NCBI GenBank assembly: GCA_013152795.1
Contig: JAADFS010000038.1
Location: 1 to 16,012, forward strand
Direction of reading: 5' to 3'
From: Deferribacteres bacterium
GTDB taxonomy: Bacteria; Nitrospirota; Thermodesulfovibrionia; UBA6902
Length of the DNA stretch: 16,012 bases
The position numbers and the translations under genes are program-made. Below the pieces are notes generated by a model that worked only from the letters and a program-made list of their open reading frames with translations, was not told the origin of the DNA and ran no database searches. Shown one piece after another: positions 13,304-16,012 of this stretch (position 1 is the first letter of the stretch; every line of letters starts with the position of its first letter).

Positions 13304-15957
13304 ATCCGGGGATTCATCACCCGTCTGGCCGTAGACCTGTGCGCGCTTCCGCCCAGCCGGTTTTTCCCCCTGCCCAGGTCAATATACATGAGCCTGCTCA
13401 GGCCCGGGCGCTTGATATCCGGGGTGATCACCCTTGTAATATCAGGGCATGTGGCATAAGCGGAAATGACCAGCGTGCCGGGGGATTTAACCGTCACGGT
13501 ATTGCCTGAAGAATCCCTGACCTGCGCGGCCATCGAGAGGCTGTCCTTGCCGCCGTCAACGGCTATGCCGAGACTGATTAAAATATCCCTGAGCGCAACC
13601 GCCGCATCATACAGTTTTGCGCCTTCACCCGGCAGCTTTGCCGCCCACATCCAGTTGCCGGAGCACTTGATATCCTCCAGGGCGCTGATCTTTGCCCAGA
13701 CAATGTTTGTCAGTGCCTCGCCCACGCACAGGCGCGCCATGGCCGCTGGATTCAGCAGTGTCTTTAACGGCTGCTCGCCGATTGATATTGCAGCGCCCGT
13801 CAGGCCGAAATGGCTCTGCGCCGTCACAGCCACATCGGAAACAGTAAGCTGCAAGGGGCCGGCGCACTGCTGCCGCGCTATCAGGCCCGTGACACTCCGG
13901 TCAACCTTGTTGGTAAGGAATCTCTTTGACCCGACGGAGAGCAGCCGCAGCACCCTCTCAAGCGCATCCCTCACGCTAAGGCCTTCAGGCAATGAAAGCG
14001 GCCGTGTCTTCATGGGCACGCGATCCAGATGGAATGTCTTCCGGGGCATCTCCCCGAGGATTTTCCCGAGGTCCAGGTTGACCGGCGTGCTGCCGTCGGT
14101 CTCATCATAGAGAACAACATACCCGTCGCCCGTAATCCGGCCGATCACGGAATAAGGAACTTTTTCCCGTAAACATAACTCATGAAATATATCAATATGC
14201 TCCGGCCTCAGAAGCAGGGCGTTCTGCTCCTGGTATTCGGCACCCCATATCTCCAGCACGGAAAGGGTGTCGTCGCCGACCTGAATCTTTCTCACCTCAA
14301 TCCTTGCCCCCGCCGGATAAATAATCTCCTTGACCACATTGCAGTTGCCACCTGCGCCCTGGTCGTGTATGCTGACAACAGGGTTTGCATCCCCCATCTC
14401 TATGCACGCTCGAAGGACCCTGTTCATCTTCTGCTCCATCTCCGCATCCCCGCGCTGGACCGCGTTGAAATCCAGCTCGGCGATATTTTCACCCTGTATC
14501 ATGCTGGAAGCGGCCCCGCCGCCGATGCCTATCCTGTACGCCGGGCCTCCGACCTTGACGACCATCATCCCCTCTTCAGGGGTGCCTTTTTCAATATGGC
14601 GGGCATCCATCTGTCCTATGCCGCCCGTAAACATAATAGGCTTGATCCACTCCCAGCGCTCGCCGTCAGGCAGTCTCATCCCGAATGAACGGGTATAGCC
14701 CTGGATGACGGGTTCGCCGAACTTGTTCCCGTAATCCGATGCGCCGTTGCTTGCCTGTATCTCGATCTCAAGCGGAGAGGCCAGGTTGGCGGGATAATTA
14801 AAGGATTTATCTTCCCACGGCAGGTCGTATCCGGGTATCAGGAGATTGCCCACGCAATAGGCGGCCGTGCCCGCAATAACCAGTCCGCCCCTGCCCGTGG
14901 CCTGAATGTCCCTTATCCTTCCTCCCGTGCCGGTCTCGGCGCCGGGGAAAGGGGCGACACCGCTGGGGAAGTTGTGTGTCTCGGCGGTGAAGATGGGATC
15001 ATATTTAAGGCGTGCCTTTCTGAAACGCGAAGGCCGTCCGGGATTCTCAGGCACTATCGTCTGTATCTCATACCCCCTGATCGAGCTTGAGTTGTCCTTA
15101 AAGGCTATGACGCTGTTGGCTGGATTGGCCCTGAGGGGTTGCTGGATTATCTCGATGAGGCTCTGCGGCGCTTCCCTGCCGTCGATAACAAGCCTGCCCT
15201 TGAAAAACCAGTGCCTCGAGTGCTCGCTGTTGGACTGGCTCAGGTCAAAGCATTCCACATTTGTCGGATTCCTGCCTATGTCGTTTACAAACAGATCATA
15301 GTAATACCCGATATCCCACTCATCCAGCCCGAGCCCCATCTCCCTGTTGATCCTTTCAAGGGCTGATTTTCCCTCTTCCATGAGGGGTACCTCAAACACG
15401 GGTTCAGGCATTGCGCCTGTCTCAAAGGTCGTGAGAGTCTCCGGATACGGGCACTCTGTCATGCGGTCGAAAAGCAGTGATGAATGATCATTAACGAGAG
15501 AGGAGCGGAACCTCTCCAGGTCCTCCCTGCTTGATACGGCGTCACTGTCGAATACGAATTTATACCTGCGGGAACGTTCCATCCGTGTGACCTTCCCGAT
15601 ACCGCATGCGCGGCAGATCGAGACCGCGTTGGTAGACCAGGCCGTTGTAAAGTTCATGCGGGGCCCGACTTCCAGTATTAAAGCGGGGGCTTCACCTGAG
15701 TTCTGAGTTCGGGGTTGCGGGTTGCGGGTTAAAAAACTCTTATCAGAGAAATTTCCGGGTTCGAATGTCTCTGACAGCAGCCATCTCAGGGTCTGCATCT
15801 CCCCGGGAGTCAATGTGCCAGAGGTCTCCACATTGAAGCAGTATTCGGTCGTTATATCCGCTGTTCCGCGCCAGACCCTCTCCCGGACAGCGGACAAAAG
15901 CTCGTCTTTCTCCGGCCCGGACAGGGCGGGCGTGCGGTAAAAATGTATCAATTTCAT
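13282..15957 (-). CDS. purL: Phosphoribosylformylglycinamidine synthase, N-terminal part (first piece of a frameshifted purL)
   Basis: The first two thirds of the large, E. coli-type PurL (family length about 1,300; 1,334 if the two pieces are joined with four bases restored). Motifs include LEVGPRMNFTTAWSTNAVSICRACGI, NSEHSRHWFFKGRLVIDG, FTAETHNFPSGVAPFPGAETGTGGRIRD, GGAASSMIQGENIAELDFNAVQRGDAEMEQK and HDQGAGGNCNVVKEIIYPAG. The frame is good until about 13342 (LGGSA); the following ~20 residues to the stop at 13282 are out of frame. ATG 15957 (MKLIHFYRT) has GGAG about ten bases upstream and matches the family start; a TTG at 15975 is less likely. The heptad insert at 15696-15730 adds TRNPQPRTQNS between KSFL and GEAPALILEVG. 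It is the first gene of a purL-purF operon; its promoter lies outside the window. Confidence 0.93.
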   Translation of the reverse strand: MKLIHFYRTPALSGPEKDELLSAVRERVWRGTADITTEYCFNVETSGTLTPGEMQTLRWLLSETFEPGNFSDKSFLTRNPQPRTQNSGEAPALILEVGPRMNFTTAWSTNAVSICRACGIGKVTRMERSRRYKFVFDSDAVSSREDLERFRSSLVNDHSSLLFDRMTECPYPETLTTFETGAMPEPVFEVPLMEEGKSALERINREMGLGLDEWDIGYYYDLFVNDIGRNPTNVECFDLSQSNSEHSRHWFFKGRLVIDGREAPQSLIEIIQQPLRANPANSVIAFKDNSSSIRGYEIQTIVPENPGRPSRFRKARLKYDPIFTAETHNFPSGVAPFPGAETGTGGRIRDIQATGRGGLVIAGTAAYCVGNLLIPGYDLPWEDKSFNYPANLASPLEIEIQASNGASDYGNKFGEPVIQGYTRSFGMRLPDGERWEWIKPIMFTGGIGQMDARHIEKGTPEEGMMVVKVGGPAYRIGIGGGAASSMIQGENIAELDFNAVQRGDAEMEQKMNRVLRACIEMGDANPVVSIHDQGAGGNCNVVKEIIYPAGARIEVRKIQVGDDTLSVLEIWGAEYQEQNALLLRPEHIDIFHELCLREKVPYSVIGRITGDGYVVLYDETDGSTPVNLDLGKILGEMPRKTFHLDRVPMKTRPLSLPEGLSVRDALERVLRLLSVGSKRFLTNKVDRSVTGLIARQQCAGPLQLTVSDVAVTAQSHFGLTGAAISIGEQPLKTLLNPAAMARLCVGEALTNIVWAKISALEDIKCSGNWMWAAKLPGEGAKLYDAAVALRDILISLGIAVDGGKDSLSMAAQVRDSSGNTVTVKSPGTLVISAYATCPDITRVITPDIKRPGLSRLMYIDLGRGKNRLGGSAHRSTARRVMNPRMWMTLTC
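15696..15730. repeat. In-frame 7-base tandem repeat inside purL (N-terminal part)
   Basis: Five heptads in register on the plus strand: CTGAGTT, CTGAGTT, CGGGGTT, GCGGGTT, GCGGGTT. On the coding strand these are AACCCGC and AACTCAG types, the same two kinds seen in the spacer at 5417-5489. They code for TRNPQPRTQNS in a linker of the N-terminal domain. Confidence 0.85.
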
Positions 15958-16012
15958 TAAGGCTTTCTCCGGCAAATAATCTCTGAATCTTAGAATCTTA
16001 CAGTTGCATTAA

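Overview
The window looks like a chromosome piece from a Gram-negative, diderm bacterium. It carries an exported peptide-binding protein, two type IV prepilins with a likely sigma-54 promoter, tRNA genes with encoded CCA ends, and a large single-chain PurL. The EF-Tu start (GITIATAHVEYE), the pilin style (YLGQ after the hydrophobic helix) and the short repeats fit Nitrospirota or former Deltaproteobacteria. That placement is an inference, not shown by the sequence.

Layout by position: (1) 1-1170, minus strand: promoter, then tRNA-Thr(TGT), tRNA-Tyr(GTA), tRNA-Gly(TCC), tRNA-Thr(GGT) and the start of tuf, the same order as the E. coli thrU-tyrU-glyT-thrT-tufB operon. (2) 1230-8625, minus strand: an oligo/dipeptide ABC transporter operon (binding protein, two permeases, two ATPases). 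A ribbon-helix-helix/PIN toxin-antitoxin pair with its own promoter and palindromic operator sits between the second permease and the ATPases. (3) 8626-9113: divergent control region, with a sigma-70 promoter toward the transporter, a sigma-54-like promoter toward the pilins, and several palindromes and TGTC motifs between. (4) 9114-10325, plus strand: two type IV prepilin genes separated by a strong terminator and a tiny membrane ORF. (5) 10379-10481: the first ~35 codons of a Uma2-type gene, cut off at the 3' end of purF. (6) 10482-15957, minus strand: purL then purF, two steps of de novo purine synthesis.

Two otherwise conserved genes are broken. The binding protein has its signal peptide one base out of frame at a run of five Gs. 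purL changes frame inside its second synthetase half, best explained by loss of four bases. Each may be a true mutation or an assembly error.

The most unusual signal is a family of 7-base tandem repeats (AACCCGC, AACTCAG, CTGCACC and variants). One array lies between the two permease genes, linked to a near-perfect 22-base inverted repeat. Two more are inserted in frame in purL, adding the related peptides TRNPQPRTQNS and KPATRNPQPAT. Three AACCCGC units are 21 bases and read as the same cyclic heptapeptide (NPQPATR) in all three frames without stops, so such an array can land in a gene without stopping translation. purL also holds a 28-base perfect palindrome in frame. Together they suggest small repeat elements that invade both spacers and coding sequence.
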